From: Roseomonas sp.
Lineage (GTDB): Bacteria; Pseudomonadota; Alphaproteobacteria; Acetobacterales; Acetobacteraceae
Direction: 5' to 3'
DNA: 64,000 nucleotides
NCBI GenBank assembly: GCA_020249925.1
Contig: JADCER010000004.1
Span: forward strand, 1 to 64,000
Shown here: positions 18,413-26,122 of the stretch, in pieces
Numbering within the stretch: position 1 is the first letter of the stretch
How the letters are laid out: each line of letters begins with the position of its first letter
Notes under the pieces: model-generated
The model's database searches: none
What the model saw: only the letters and a program-made list of their open reading frames with translations
Told to the model about the DNA's origin: nothing
Program-made: the position numbers and the translations under genes

Positions 18413-19477
18413 CTACCTCAAAATGATTTCCACGCGGCGGTTTTGAGGTTCACGCACGCCATCGGCTGTTGGCACCAGGTTGTTTTCCTCACCAAAGCCG
18501 CGCGTCACGATTTCATTCCGCGGCACGCCACGGCGCACCAGTTCGGCCGCCACGGCATTGGCGCGGCGGAGCGAGAGCTGCATATTGTAATCAGCCGGTC
18601 CGGAGCGATCCGTGAATCCATTCACTTCAATGCGCGTGACGCCCGAGCCGCGAGAAGCGGCCGCTTCACCGATGATCTGGCGCGCACGATCAGTCAGATC
18701 GGCCTTGCTCCAGTCAAAAAACACCAGGAAGGTGCGGGCGGAAGCAACCGGCGCGGCAGCCGCGGCCACTGCTGGCGCGGCGTTGAAGGCATAACGCAGC
18801 CCCAACAGGACACCTATATTCGCGAATTCGCTTCGGTTGAGCTTGCTGGTGCTGGTTCCGCCGCTGGTGTTGACCGTTTTCAATTCGGGACCGTGATCAT
18901 CATTGATGTAGCGGACCTCTGTGGTGAAGGCCAAGCCCGGGACAGAGGCAATGGGGAAGGCCAGACCGCCAAAGACCTGGTAGGCGAACCTACCATCCTG
19001 GTCATCCGAGGTAATACTGATTGTCGAGTTGCTCATGCGGATGTTATCGAAGGACCCGATATGGTAGCCAATACCCAAGCCAAAATAGGGCACAACGGCA
19101 GTGGTATTGATGCCGATCAACCTGAGATCCAAATCATAAACGAGATTTGCCATGAAGGCATAGGATTGCGCCTTGCCGCTGCCATTGGCAGCCTGACCAT
19201 TCAAATCGGTTGAGTCGATGTCGGCGCTGCGAAAAGCTCCTTCGATTTCAGTACGGATACCGTTGCCGAACCCGTAACCCAAACTAAGCACACCAACGGC
19301 CCCGATGGACCAATCCTGCGAATATTTGGCATTCCCGACGGCCCCTTCATCGGAGAACTGATAGAAGCCACCAATGCCGCCGCCCACATAAAGCCCCCGG
19401 AGGTTTTGGGCGGAAGCGCCGCTTGCCAAAACGGCCAATGCCGAGGCGGCAACCAGAGTTCGAGACATGTTAGACAT
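18413..19477 (-). CDS. OmpA-family outer membrane protein
   Basis: A 354-residue protein. A Sec signal peptide (about residues 1-24, SALAVLASGASAQ) is followed by a beta-barrel region with alternating aromatic/Gly strands (LYVGGGIGGFYQF, SYAFMANLVYDL, VPYFGLGIGYHIG). An Ala/Pro/Val-rich hinge near 245 leads to a C-terminal OmpA peptidoglycan-binding domain with NGFTDRSGPADYNMQLSLRR. I chose the ATG at 19477 because AGGAGG sits 6 nt upstream; an in-frame start at 19540 would put an unlikely basic stretch before the signal peptide. A terminator follows at 18355-18390. It likely anchors the outer membrane to the cell wall. Confidence 0.92.
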   Translation of the reverse strand: MSNMSRTLVAASALAVLASGASAQNLRGLYVGGGIGGFYQFSDEGAVGNAKYSQDWSIGAVGVLSLGYGFGNGIRTEIEGAFRSADIDSTDLNGQAANGSGKAQSYAFMANLVYDLDLRLIGINTTAVVPYFGLGIGYHIGSFDNIRMSNSTISITSDDQDGRFAYQVFGGLAFPIASVPGLAFTTEVRYINDDHGPELKTVNTSGGTSTSKLNRSEFANIGVLLGLRYAFNAAPAVAAAAAPVASARTFLVFFDWSKADLTDRARQIIGEAAASRGSGVTRIEVNGFTDRSGPADYNMQLSLRRANAVAAELVRRGVPRNEIVTRGFGEENNLVPTADGVREPQNRRVEIILR

Positions 19478-19900
19478 TAAAAACCTCCTGCCAAAGGAAA
19501 CGGCATTCATGAAATTCTTCCTTAGTGCTTTGGGCAACAATATTCAATTGATTTTCTTGCCCCCGCGCTTCTTCGGCGCGGCTCACCCCTGTCAAAATCA
19601 GGCTCAAGCGCCGCGAGCCCACTGGCCGGCCGGGGTGATTCTTGGTTGGAAAGGCAGGAATCCAGCGCCCTCTCCCTGATCGCCGCAGCTTCCTTGCGCT
19701 TGACCGAACTGCTTCGCATGGCCAATAGGCGGCTCAATCTCGCCAGAGATGAGTATTGAGGGGGGGAGGGGAAATTACTTTGACATAGTCAAATAATTGC
19801 CCCGCCTCCCGGAGCGATCCCGCGCTTTTGGCAGCGTCAGCTTGTCATCACATGACGTTATTGTAATCTTGCCTCGAGTGCCGCCACATAGGCGATATTC
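19478..19900. other. intergenic region upstream of the OmpA-family gene
   Basis: About 420 bp with no supportable gene; short open frames on both strands have no protein-like character. It presumably holds the promoter and 5' leader of the OmpA-family gene on the minus strand. Its most distinct element is an AT-rich palindrome at 19773-19798, listed separately. Confidence 0.5.
19773..19798. promoter_or_regulatory. operator-like palindrome (TTTGAC-ATA-GTCAAA core)
   Basis: A perfect 6-bp inverted repeat TTTGAC/GTCAAA with a 3-bp spacer (19779-19793) is embedded in a longer near-palindrome flanked by AATTA and TAATT. It stands out as AT-rich in GC-rich DNA, 296 bp upstream of the OmpA-family start and 103 bp downstream of the amidase stop. 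It looks like a binding site for a dimeric regulator; no partner is identified. Confidence 0.35.
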
Positions 19901-21397
19901 TCAATCCCAGCCGACCGCGCCCGGCATGTCCTTCACTGGCGTGGCCGCCTTCAGCTTCGCCAAATCCGGCACCGGGCGGCAGCGGAGCGCATCGCCGGCA
20001 AAGGCTTCCTCAATCTCCGCAGCGACGCCCAGCACCAGCCGATCCCCCCCGCGTGGCCCCACCACCTGCAAGCCAAAGGGCATGCCGTTGCGGTCCAGCC
20101 CCATCGGGATCGAAATCGCCGGATGGCCGCAAAGCGTCGGGTAATAGGCCAAGGCGAGCCAATGGAAGTAGGTCCGTGTCGGCTGGCCATCAATTTCCGC
20201 CGGAAACAGCTCCTTCCAGGGCCGGGGCGAAATGGTGATGGCCGGCGTGATCAGCACATCATGCGCGGCGAAAAACCCTTGCCAGGCGCGGTACATTTTG
20301 GTCTGCGCCGCCGCCGCACGGGCGTAATCATCCAGGCTATAGCGCAGCCCTTCTTCCACATTGGCGCGCACATTGGGGCCAACATCCTCAGGGCGCGTGC
20401 GACACTTCTCAAGATGCGAGGTCAGGAAGCCCGCGGCGCGCAGCACCTCAAACGCCTCATCACCGCCGGCGCAATCCGGGTGCGCGGCTTCCGCCGCGCC
20501 AAACATGGGCGCGATGGCGCCGGCGCGGTCGGCGAAAATGTCGCGGATATGTTTTTCGGTCGGCGCCATGCCGAAATCCGGGCTGAAAGCCAGGCGCAGG
20601 CTGGCAAGGTCATAACGCGGCACGGGGAAGTAAAGGCTTGGTTCTTCGCGCACATAGCCATCATGCAGCGTGTAGGCGAGCGGATCGCGCGCATCATCGG
20701 ATGCCATGGCGGAAAGCAGCAGGCAGACATCCGGCACATTGCGCGCCATCGGCCCCAGCACCGGCAGGCCGGACCAGCCATGGGCGCGCTTTTCAGAAGG
20801 CACCAAGCCAGGCGATGGCCGATAGCCAACAATGCCATTGAAGGCGGCCGGGTTGCGCAAAGAACCGCCGGTGTCGGAGCCCGAGCAGATCGGGAACATA
20901 TTGGTGGCCAAGGCAACACCCGAACCGCCCGAAGAACCGGCTGCGGATTTCATCGGATCAAAGGGATTGCCTGTCACGCCATAGACGGCGTTCCGCGTAT
21001 TAGCCCCCGCACCGAATTCCGGCGTATTGGTCTTGCCGGTGATGATGGCGCCATTGGCGCGCAGATTGGCGACCATGCCGCAATCCGCATCCGGGATGAA
21101 ATCGCGGAAGATCGGACTGCCATAAGTGGTGCGCAGCCCCTCGGTTTCCTCAAGATCCTTGATGCCAATCGGCAGGCCATGTAGCGGGCCCAATTCATCG
21201 CCGCGCATGACCGCGGCTTCGGCTTCCTTGGCGGCGGCGCGGGCGCGGTCCTCATCCAAGGCCACCACGGCATTCACCGCGTGGTTCACGTCACTGATGC
21301 GCTTCAGGCAGCTTTCCAGCAATTCAATGGGGGAAAGCTTGCGCCGCCCGATCAGGCGGCGCGCTTCAATCGCGGTCAGGTCACAGGGTTCGGTCAT
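19901..21397 (-). CDS. amidase signature family hydrolase
   Basis: A 498-residue amidase with the Ser-cisSer-Lys triad in normal spacing: K80 in LPIGIKDLEE, S155 in AAGSSGGSGVA and nucleophile S179 in SDTGGSLRNPAAF. The C-terminal CGHPAISIPMGLDRNGMPFGLQVVGP is the usual amidase end. The substrate cannot be told from sequence; relatives hydrolyse aryl or aliphatic amides. It lies 44 bp downstream of a gamma-glutamyltransferase-like gene on the same strand, suggesting a small amide/peptide-degrading operon. No signal peptide, so cytoplasmic. A second, disrupted amidase lies at 29008-32084. Confidence 0.9.
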   Translation of the reverse strand: MTEPCDLTAIEARRLIGRRKLSPIELLESCLKRISDVNHAVNAVVALDEDRARAAAKEAEAAVMRGDELGPLHGLPIGIKDLEETEGLRTTYGSPIFRDFIPDADCGMVANLRANGAIITGKTNTPEFGAGANTRNAVYGVTGNPFDPMKSAAGSSGGSGVALATNMFPICSGSDTGGSLRNPAAFNGIVGYRPSPGLVPSEKRAHGWSGLPVLGPMARNVPDVCLLLSAMASDDARDPLAYTLHDGYVREEPSLYFPVPRYDLASLRLAFSPDFGMAPTEKHIRDIFADRAGAIAPMFGAAEAAHPDCAGGDEAFEVLRAAGFLTSHLEKCRTRPEDVGPNVRANVEEGLRYSLDDYARAAAAQTKMYRAWQGFFAAHDVLITPAITISPRPWKELFPAEIDGQPTRTYFHWLALAYYPTLCGHPAISIPMGLDRNGMPFGLQVVGPRGGDRLVLGVAAEIEEAFAGDALRCRPVPDLAKLKAATPVKDMPGAVGWD

Positions 21398-21441
21398 GGG
21401 CGTTTCCTTGGTTTTTCTTGAAATTGCGCGGGTGCGGGTGA

Positions 21442-23046
21442 TCAGTAACCCATCGCGCAGCCATCCTTGCGCGGGTCAGAACCACCCACCAGGCAGCCCT
21501 TTTCATGGTCAATGAAAATCGCCTGACCGCCGCCATGGGGCTTGTCGATACCTTCGCAGACATGGCCCAAGCGATTCAGTTGATCAATCACCGCACCGCT
21601 GAAGCCGCGTTCCACCTGCACTTTGCCATCCTGCGGCATCAGGCGCGGCAGATCGATCGCTTCCTGCACATCCAAGCCGAATTCGAAATGATTGGTCAGA
21701 AAGTAGCTATGCCCGGTTGGCTGATAGCGCCCGCCCATCACGCCATAGGGCATAATGGCGCGGCCATTCTTCATCACCATGCCAGGGATGATGGTATGCA
21801 ACGGGCGCTTATTGGGCGCGATGCAATTCGGATGGCCTTCCTGCAAGCGGAAACCAAAGCCGCGATTTTGCAGCATGACACCGGATTTTTCCGCAAGGAT
21901 ACCGGAACCGAAACCTTCAAACAGCGAATTGATGAAGGAACAGGCATTGCCATCCTTATCCACCACGCAAAGATAGACCGTGTCCTTGTGCTTGTTCAGG
22001 TCGCTCTCTCCGGCTGCGGGCAATTCCGGCAGCGCCGCATCATCGCGGATCAGGCCCGCCAGGCGCTTCAGGTAATCCGCATTCAAAAGCCTTTCGACCG
22101 GCACATTCACTTGCGCGGGATCAGCCAGGAAGGCATCGCGGTCCCGATAGGCCATGCGCGCGGCTTCGATGTGCCGATGCAAGCGCGTGGCGGAAAGCGG
22201 CCCGCCTTCCGGCGTGGGCAGATGGGCGAGTGTTCCCAGGATTTGCAGTGCGTGCAGGCCGGACCCATTGGGCGGGCATTGATAGACCTCCATCCCGCGC
22301 CAGGGGATGGAAATGGGTGTGACGAATTCCGCGACATTCTGGCCATTGGCGAAATCTTCTTCGGTGTGCAGGCCGCCCGCTTCGCGCAGTGTCGCCACAA
22401 TATCGGCGGCCACTTCGCCCTGATAGAAAGCCGCCGCGCCACGCGCCGCAATCGCGCGCAAGGTCTTGGCCAATTCCGGCTGACGGAAGCGTGTGCCGAG
22501 CTTGAAGGCCGCGCCATTATCCAGAAAACGCCGCGCCGATGCCGGGTGTTTCAGCAATTTCCCGACGGAGCCTTCCCAATCCGCTGCCACGCGCGGGGTG
22601 ATGGGGAAGCCTTCCTCGGCATAATGGATCGCCGCTTGCAGGATACGATCAAGCCCAAGCTTGCCATGGCTGCGATTGAGCAATTCCCAAGCCGAAATCG
22701 CCCCCGGCACCGTGACGGAATGGGCCGAGGTGTTTTCCATCTTGGTCGCCCCGGTGGCACGCAGCGCTTCGGGCGTCGCGGCGGCCGGCGCGCGGCCGGA
22801 ACCATTCAGCGCAATCACCGTGCTGCTGCCGGCGGGCACGTAAAGGCAGAAGCAATCCCCGCCAATGCCGGTCGATTCCGGTTCAATCACGCATTGCACG
22901 GCACAAGCCGCAATCGCGGCATCCATGGCATTGCCGCCGGCGCGCAGGATTTCAAGCGCGGCGAAAGTGGCTTGCGGCATGGAGGTTGCGGCCATGCCAT
23001 GGGTGCCATAGGCGGGGCTGCGGCCGGCAAGGTGAAGATCACGCAT
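21442..23046 (-). CDS. gamma-glutamyltransferase family protein
   Basis: A 534-residue Ntn-hydrolase. The self-cleavage and nucleophile site is T356 in KHKDTVYLCVVDKDGNACSF. FEGFGSGI and MPYGVMGGRYQPTGH correspond to the small-subunit substrate loops, and GGNAMDAAIAACAVQCVIEP is the canonical large-subunit start. There is no signal peptide, so unlike classical periplasmic Ggt it is predicted cytoplasmic; many such paralogues act on other gamma-glutamyl or acyl amides. An amidase gene follows 44 bp downstream. Confidence 0.88.
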   Translation of the reverse strand: MRDLHLAGRSPAYGTHGMAATSMPQATFAALEILRAGGNAMDAAIAACAVQCVIEPESTGIGGDCFCLYVPAGSSTVIALNGSGRAPAAATPEALRATGATKMENTSAHSVTVPGAISAWELLNRSHGKLGLDRILQAAIHYAEEGFPITPRVAADWEGSVGKLLKHPASARRFLDNGAAFKLGTRFRQPELAKTLRAIAARGAAAFYQGEVAADIVATLREAGGLHTEEDFANGQNVAEFVTPISIPWRGMEVYQCPPNGSGLHALQILGTLAHLPTPEGGPLSATRLHRHIEAARMAYRDRDAFLADPAQVNVPVERLLNADYLKRLAGLIRDDAALPELPAAGESDLNKHKDTVYLCVVDKDGNACSFINSLFEGFGSGILAEKSGVMLQNRGFGFRLQEGHPNCIAPNKRPLHTIIPGMVMKNGRAIMPYGVMGGRYQPTGHSYFLTNHFEFGLDVQEAIDLPRLMPQDGKVQVERGFSGAVIDQLNRLGHVCEGIDKPHGGGQAIFIDHEKGCLVGGSDPRKDGCAMGY

Positions 23047-23111
23047 CGGGTCAGGCTTCCATCAGGTACAGTTACGCCCCCCCTCATGCCCCCTCTGGCG
23101 CGCCGGGAAAA

Positions 23112-23137
23112 GCCCCGGGGGCGGTTTCGCCCCGGGC
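23112..23137. other. GC-rich hairpin in the divergent ggt-like/csaA region
   Basis: GCCCCGGGGGCG and CGCCCCGGGC form a strong imperfect stem around a GTTT loop, 23 bp before the csaA start. No T-run follows on either side. It could be a 5'-leader structure or a decayed repeat. Confidence 0.35.
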
Positions 23138-23159
23138 GAATCTGCATTAAACGCCCGTC

Positions 23160-23501
23160 ATGGAACCCGCAGCCAGCCTTGATGAATTTCACCGGATTGA
23201 TATCCGGGTCGGCACCATCCTGACCGCCGAACCCTTTCCGGAGGCGCGCAAGCCCGCCATCAAGCTGAGTATTGATTTCGGGGCTGAGATCGGCGTCAAG
23301 CGCTCCTCAGCGCAATTGACCGTGTATTACACGCCCGAAGCCCTGGTGGGGCGGCAGGTGGCGGCGGTGGTTAACTTCGCCCCGCGCCGCATCGCGGGCT
23401 TCATGAGTGAGGTTCTGGTGCTCGGCATGCCCGATGAGGCAGGCGCCGTGGTGCTGCTGGGGCCGGATCAACGCGTGCCGAATGGCGGAAGGATGTTCTG
23501 A
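23160..23501 (+). CDS. csaA: tRNA-binding domain protein, CsaA-like chaperone
   Basis: A 113-residue stand-alone EMAP/Trbp111-type OB-fold. [20 protein letters not shown] and [13 protein letters not shown] at the N-terminus, the [20 protein letters not shown] strand and the C-terminal PNGGRMF are diagnostic of CsaA. Relatives dimerise, bind tRNA-like structures and have export-chaperone activity. Its TGA shares one base with the ATG of the next gene (TGATG), so both are translated together. Confidence 0.9.
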   Translation: MEPAASLDEFHRIDIRVGTILTAEPFPEARKPAIKLSIDFGAEIGVKRSSAQLTVYYTPEALVGRQVAAVVNFAPRRIAGFMSEVLVLGMPDEAGAVVLLGPDQRVPNGGRMF

Positions 23502-23977
23502 TGGCGCAGAAATATTACACGGTTTCCTGGGACCAATTGCACCGCGATGCCAAGGCCTTGGCCTGGCGGCTTTTGGAACGCGGCCCCTGGCGCGGCGTGG
23601 TCGCCATCACCCGCGGCGGGCTGATCCCGGCCGCCGTGGTGGCGCGGGAATTGGACTGCCGGCTGATCGAAACCGTTTCGGTGCTGACGTATGATGAGGA
23701 AACCAAGGGCGAGCCCAAGGTGGTGAAGCTGCCCCAGGCGGCGGGCGATGGGGAAGGCTGGCTGCTGCTGGATGATCTGGTGGATACCGGCACCACGGCG
23801 CGGGTGGTGCGCGCCCTGCTGCCCAAGGCGCATTTCGCCACCGTCTATGCCAAGCCCGCCGGCAAGCCGATGGTGGATACGTTTATTACGGAAGTGAGCC
23901 AGGATACCTGGATCCTGTTCCCATGGGATACCGAGCCGCAATTCATCGCGCCGATTGCGAAATCGGCGGGGCAATAG
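23501..23977 (+). CDS. gpt: xanthine-guanine phosphoribosyltransferase
   Basis: A 158-residue type I phosphoribosyltransferase. The PRPP-binding signature is [17 protein letters not shown], preceded by [19 protein letters not shown], and the C-terminal [12 protein letters not shown] is typical of XGPRT. It salvages guanine and xanthine (and poorly hypoxanthine) to their nucleotides. It is coupled to csaA by a 1-nt overlap. Confidence 0.92.
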   Translation: MAQKYYTVSWDQLHRDAKALAWRLLERGPWRGVVAITRGGLIPAAVVARELDCRLIETVSVLTYDEETKGEPKVVKLPQAAGDGEGWLLLDDLVDTGTTARVVRALLPKAHFATVYAKPAGKPMVDTFITEVSQDTWILFPWDTEPQFIAPIAKSAGQ

Positions 23978-24007
23978 GTTTTTCTCGCGCTGCATCAGGA
24001 TACAGCC

Positions 24008-24325
24008 ATGCCCGACATCTATCAGGATAATCGCAGCTTCACTGCCTCTCGCGCCTGGGGTGCCCGTGATTTCGCCGAAATTGAAGGCGCCACGGTGCGG
24101 CTGCATTGGACCGACCAGCCCTATATCTGGCACGTCAATGATGGGGCGGAGGTTTTCGTCGTGCTTGATGGCGCGGTTGAGATGAAATACCGGCTGAATG
24201 GCCAGGAACATTCGGTGCGCCTTGGGCCGACCGATGTTTTTGTCGCCGATGTCGGTGATGAGCATGTCGCCCACCCGATTGGTGCGGCGCGTATTCTGGT
24301 GGTGGAGCGGAAGGGGTCGGTTTGA
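24008..24325 (+). CDS. small cupin-domain protein
   Basis: A 105-residue single cupin fold. Cupin motif 1 is recognisable as WHVNDGAEVFVVLDGAVEMKY and motif 2 as VFVADVGDEHVAHPIG, which provide candidate metal ligands (H and E in motif 1, H in motif 2). No substrate can be assigned. It follows gpt by 30 bp and may be co-transcribed. Confidence 0.85.
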   Translation: MPDIYQDNRSFTASRAWGARDFAEIEGATVRLHWTDQPYIWHVNDGAEVFVVLDGAVEMKYRLNGQEHSVRLGPTDVFVADVGDEHVAHPIGAARILVVERKGSV

Positions 24326-24335
24326 ATTGCGGCGC

Positions 24336-24773
24336 CTAGCGAGGCCCGCGCATTTCAATCAGGTCGCGGTTGCGCGTCACCAGATCGCTCAGCATCACAT
24401 CAATCCGTTCACGGAGCCGCGCACCTGTTGTGCCGATAATGCCGAAACCCGTCTGGCCGAGGTCAGGGAACCAGCGCTTTGCCAGAGGCACCTGCGCGAG
24501 GCATCGTAAATCAATGTGGAACGGCTTTTGGCCGACCGCGCGCGCCGCCGCCTCGTCGAATTCGATCACGCCAAGCGGCAACCGCGCTGCGGCGCCGCGC
24601 CATGGCCCAGAACTTGTGTAGGCCAGCAGGAGTATTGGCACCTTTGGCTTACTGTCTGTAGCCAGCACATAGGCGATGTGCCGCACTGGCCCAGGCCGGT
24701 CAGGCGGATCCGGCGGACCGAACGGGAACATGGTCCAGACAAAGCACCCGGATGGGATCGGGCAAGCTGCCAC
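24336..24773 (-). CDS. PemK/MazF-like putative growth inhibitor (toxin)
   Basis: A 145-residue protein. VWTMFPFG, then DRPGPVRHIAYVLA and ILLLAYTSSG, match the strand order of PemK/MazF-type barrels, though similarity is weak and the usual catalytic residues are not obvious. The start is GTG at 24773, preceded by GAGG overlapping the stop of the ribbon-helix-helix gene 6 nt upstream, so the two form a classic antitoxin-first module. MazF relatives are mRNA interferases. A related non-toxic housekeeping role cannot be excluded. Confidence 0.55.
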   Translation of the reverse strand: MAACPIPSGCFVWTMFPFGPPDPPDRPGPVRHIAYVLATDSKPKVPILLLAYTSSGPWRGAAARLPLGVIEFDEAAARAVGQKPFHIDLRCLAQVPLAKRWFPDLGQTGFGIIGTTGARLRERIDVMLSDLVTRNRDLIEMRGPR

Positions 24774-24779
24774 GCCGCC

Positions 24780-25073
24780 TCAGCGGCCAAACAACGCGTC
24801 GATGGTCTTTTTGCGGCGCGTATAACTCCTGTCGCTCTCACCCGGCCGACGATCGGGTTCGCCGAATGGCACAGCTTGGAGTTCCGGCGCCACATGCAGG
24901 CGGATGGTGCGCTCGGCTTCGTCGCGCGCGCGGATTTCACGTTCGACAAGCAGCTCCAGTACCGCAGCGACCGAGCGATGTTCGGCCTTGGCGATTTGCT
25001 GAAGCCGTGCATGCGCCTCGGGCTCGAGGCGAACAGTGACACCCAGGCGGGTTTCAGTGGGGGCATTTGGCAT
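24780..25073 (-). CDS. ribbon-helix-helix (CopG/Arc-type) antitoxin-like protein
   Basis: A 97-residue protein from the ATG at 25073. Residues near the N-terminus (TRLGVTVRLEPEAHARLQQI, then SVAAVLELLVEREI) form the strand-helix-helix of an RHH DNA-binding dimer; the acidic/basic C-terminus would contact the toxin. I prefer the start at 25073 over Met codons at 25088 and 25142 because a palindrome (25085-25099) lies directly in front of it, the usual place for an autoregulatory operator. It pairs with the PemK-like gene 6 nt downstream. Confidence 0.65.
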   Translation of the reverse strand: MPNAPTETRLGVTVRLEPEAHARLQQIAKAEHRSVAAVLELLVEREIRARDEAERTIRLHVAPELQAVPFGEPDRRPGESDRSYTRRKKTIDALFGR

Positions 25074-25084
25074 GATGTAAATCT

Positions 25085-25099
25085 GCATCAAAATGATGC
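25085..25099. promoter_or_regulatory. operator-like palindrome upstream of the RHH antitoxin
   Basis: GCATCA-AAA-TGATGC is a perfect 6-bp inverted repeat with a 3-bp spacer, ending 11 bp before the chosen ATG. RHH antitoxins commonly repress their own operons from such sites. Confidence 0.4.
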
Positions 25100-25154
25100 G
25101 CCGTTCAAGCGCGGCGTGGTTCCTGGCAGGAGAATTTGGCACCCATGCTCAAAC

Positions 25155-25670
25155 TCACGCCCCAGCCATCGCCTGCGCGATGACGCTGAGTGGCAAAACC
25201 AGCGAAAGCGGCGCATCTTCCAGGCGGAGCGCGCCAAACCCTGCATACCATTGCGCAGCGCGGTCCGAGTTTGCGTCAATCAACAAAGCAACGCCGCCGA
25301 CTTCCTGGGCCACCGCAATACAGCGCCGGCCGGCAGCAATCAGCAGCGCCCCGCCCATGCCCTGCCCTTGCCATCCGCGCGCCACCGCCAATCGGCCCAA
25401 GCGAAACACCGGCACCTCATAGCGCCCCAGGCCGCGCGTCAGCAGCGTGGGGGTGCGGGCATAGGCAAGCGCGCCGAAGCTCAGGCTGTAAAACCCAAGG
25501 ATTTTCTGCGGCGCGGCGGGCTCGACCACCAGAAAGGTCTTGGCCCCACCGCTTTCATGGCTTTGCCTTGCATGGCGCGCAAGAAATTCATTCAAAGCGG
25601 GTTCGCCGCAATCAAAATTCTTGCGGTCATGGCTGCGGGAAAGCGGCTGCTCCCGCCAGGGGCTGCTCAC
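25155..25670 (-). CDS. GNAT acetyltransferase toxin-like protein (TacT/AtaT type)
   Basis: A 171-residue GNAT protein. The N-terminal DRKNFDCGEPALNEFLARHA is the hallmark of the TacT-like branch, which acetylates charged tRNA to block translation. LGRLAVARGWQGQGMGGALL is the acetyl-CoA-binding motif (R/QxxGxG/A) and NSDRAAQWYAGFGALRL the C-terminal substrate region. The start is GTG at 25670, overlapping the antitoxin stop as GTGA. Downstream of a DUF1778 gene this is a standard toxin-antitoxin pair; toxicity itself is inferred from the family. Confidence 0.85.
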   Translation of the reverse strand: MSSPWREQPLSRSHDRKNFDCGEPALNEFLARHARQSHESGGAKTFLVVEPAAPQKILGFYSLSFGALAYARTPTLLTRGLGRYEVPVFRLGRLAVARGWQGQGMGGALLIAAGRRCIAVAQEVGGVALLIDANSDRAAQWYAGFGALRLEDAPLSLVLPLSVIAQAMAGA

Positions 25671-26062
25671 GTGATTCTGCGGGCAGCCTTGGAGCGTGCC
25701 CGTTCACCTTCGTTCACGGGACTCGCTCCAAGCCTTTGTTTGATCGCATTTTCCGAGCCGCCAAGTGATTCCACTTGGTTTGAAAATGCTCCGGCAGCAC
25801 GGCGGAGTTTTCCGGTGGGTGCGGGAGGGTTTTCCAAAAGCGCCAGCACGCGCAGGCTATCGCGGTCAGAAAGTGCCAGGCGTTCGGCGTTTTCGATCAC
25901 GGCGCGCGCTTCGGGCAGCATTTTGCGCAGGATGAAGGTGGTCAGGTCCATATTCATCAGCGCCGCCGCGCGGGCGAGCATGGCCTTTTCCTCAGCCGGC
26001 AGGCGAAATTCGATGCGGCCACCTTCCGGGGCGGTGACAGCAGCGGCAAGGGCTGGGGACAT
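25667..26062 (-). CDS. DUF1778 antitoxin extended through a palindromic repeat by loss of its stop codon
   Basis: A 131-residue protein. Residues 1-90 are a normal DUF1778/TacA-type antitoxin: an RHH region (RIEFRLPAEEKAMLARAA, then MDLTTFILRKML) and the family end LLENPPAPTGKLRRAA. Residues from G91 onward are encoded by the palindromic element (25742-25792) and the following hairpin (25688-25732). Codon 91 is GGA exactly where the same element carries TGA in its other stop-abutting copies, so the ancestral protein would have been 90 residues. The extension ends in a GTGA overlap with the GNAT gene. AAGGAG precedes the ATG. Confidence 0.8.
   Translation of the reverse strand: MSPALAAAVTAPEGGRIEFRLPAEEKAMLARAAALMNMDLTTFILRKMLPEARAVIENAERLALSDRDSLRVLALLENPPAPTGKLRRAAGAFSNQVESLGGSENAIKQRLGASPVNEGERARSKAARRIT
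25688..25732. repeat. long hairpin beyond the palindromic element, within the antitoxin frame
   Basis: Arms CTTGGAGCG (25688-25696) and CGCTCCAAG (25724-25732) pair perfectly, with a further inner stem CCCGT/ACGGG. It lies 9 bp from the palindromic element, the same arrangement as at the three other loci. Here it is translated as part of the antitoxin extension. Confidence 0.7.
25742..25792 (-). repeat. palindromic element copy 1 (read-through copy)
   Basis: On the minus strand it reads GGAGCATTTTC, then the inner palindrome CCAAGTG-GAAT-CACTTGG, then GGAAAATGCGATC. It differs from the consensus at a few positions (AAACC for AAGCC, CGGC for CGAC) and carries GGA in place of TGA. In frame it encodes AFSNQVESLGGSENAIK, placing the element inside the DUF1778 gene. 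Confidence 0.9.
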
Positions 26063-26087
26063 GGCGGCGCTCCTTCAGAACCCCTCC

Positions 26088-26109
26088 ATAACGTACGGAT
26101 CACGTCCGG
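26088..26109. promoter_or_regulatory. tandem 11-bp direct repeats upstream of the DUF1778 antitoxin
   Basis: ATAACGTACGG (26088-26098) is followed immediately by ATCACGTCCGG (26099-26109), 9 of 11 identical, starting 25 bp before the antitoxin ATG. Tandem sites spaced by one helical turn suit cooperative RHH repressors, so this is a candidate autoregulatory operator. Confidence 0.4.
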
Positions 26110-26122
26110 ACAAGAAGATTTC

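Noticed and set aside
21505-23223. 572-codon plus-strand open frame opposite the gamma-glutamyltransferase gene
   Set aside because: It is a mirror of a strongly conserved enzyme on the minus strand; its translation is His/Gln/Arg-rich shadow sequence typical of GC-rich genomes.
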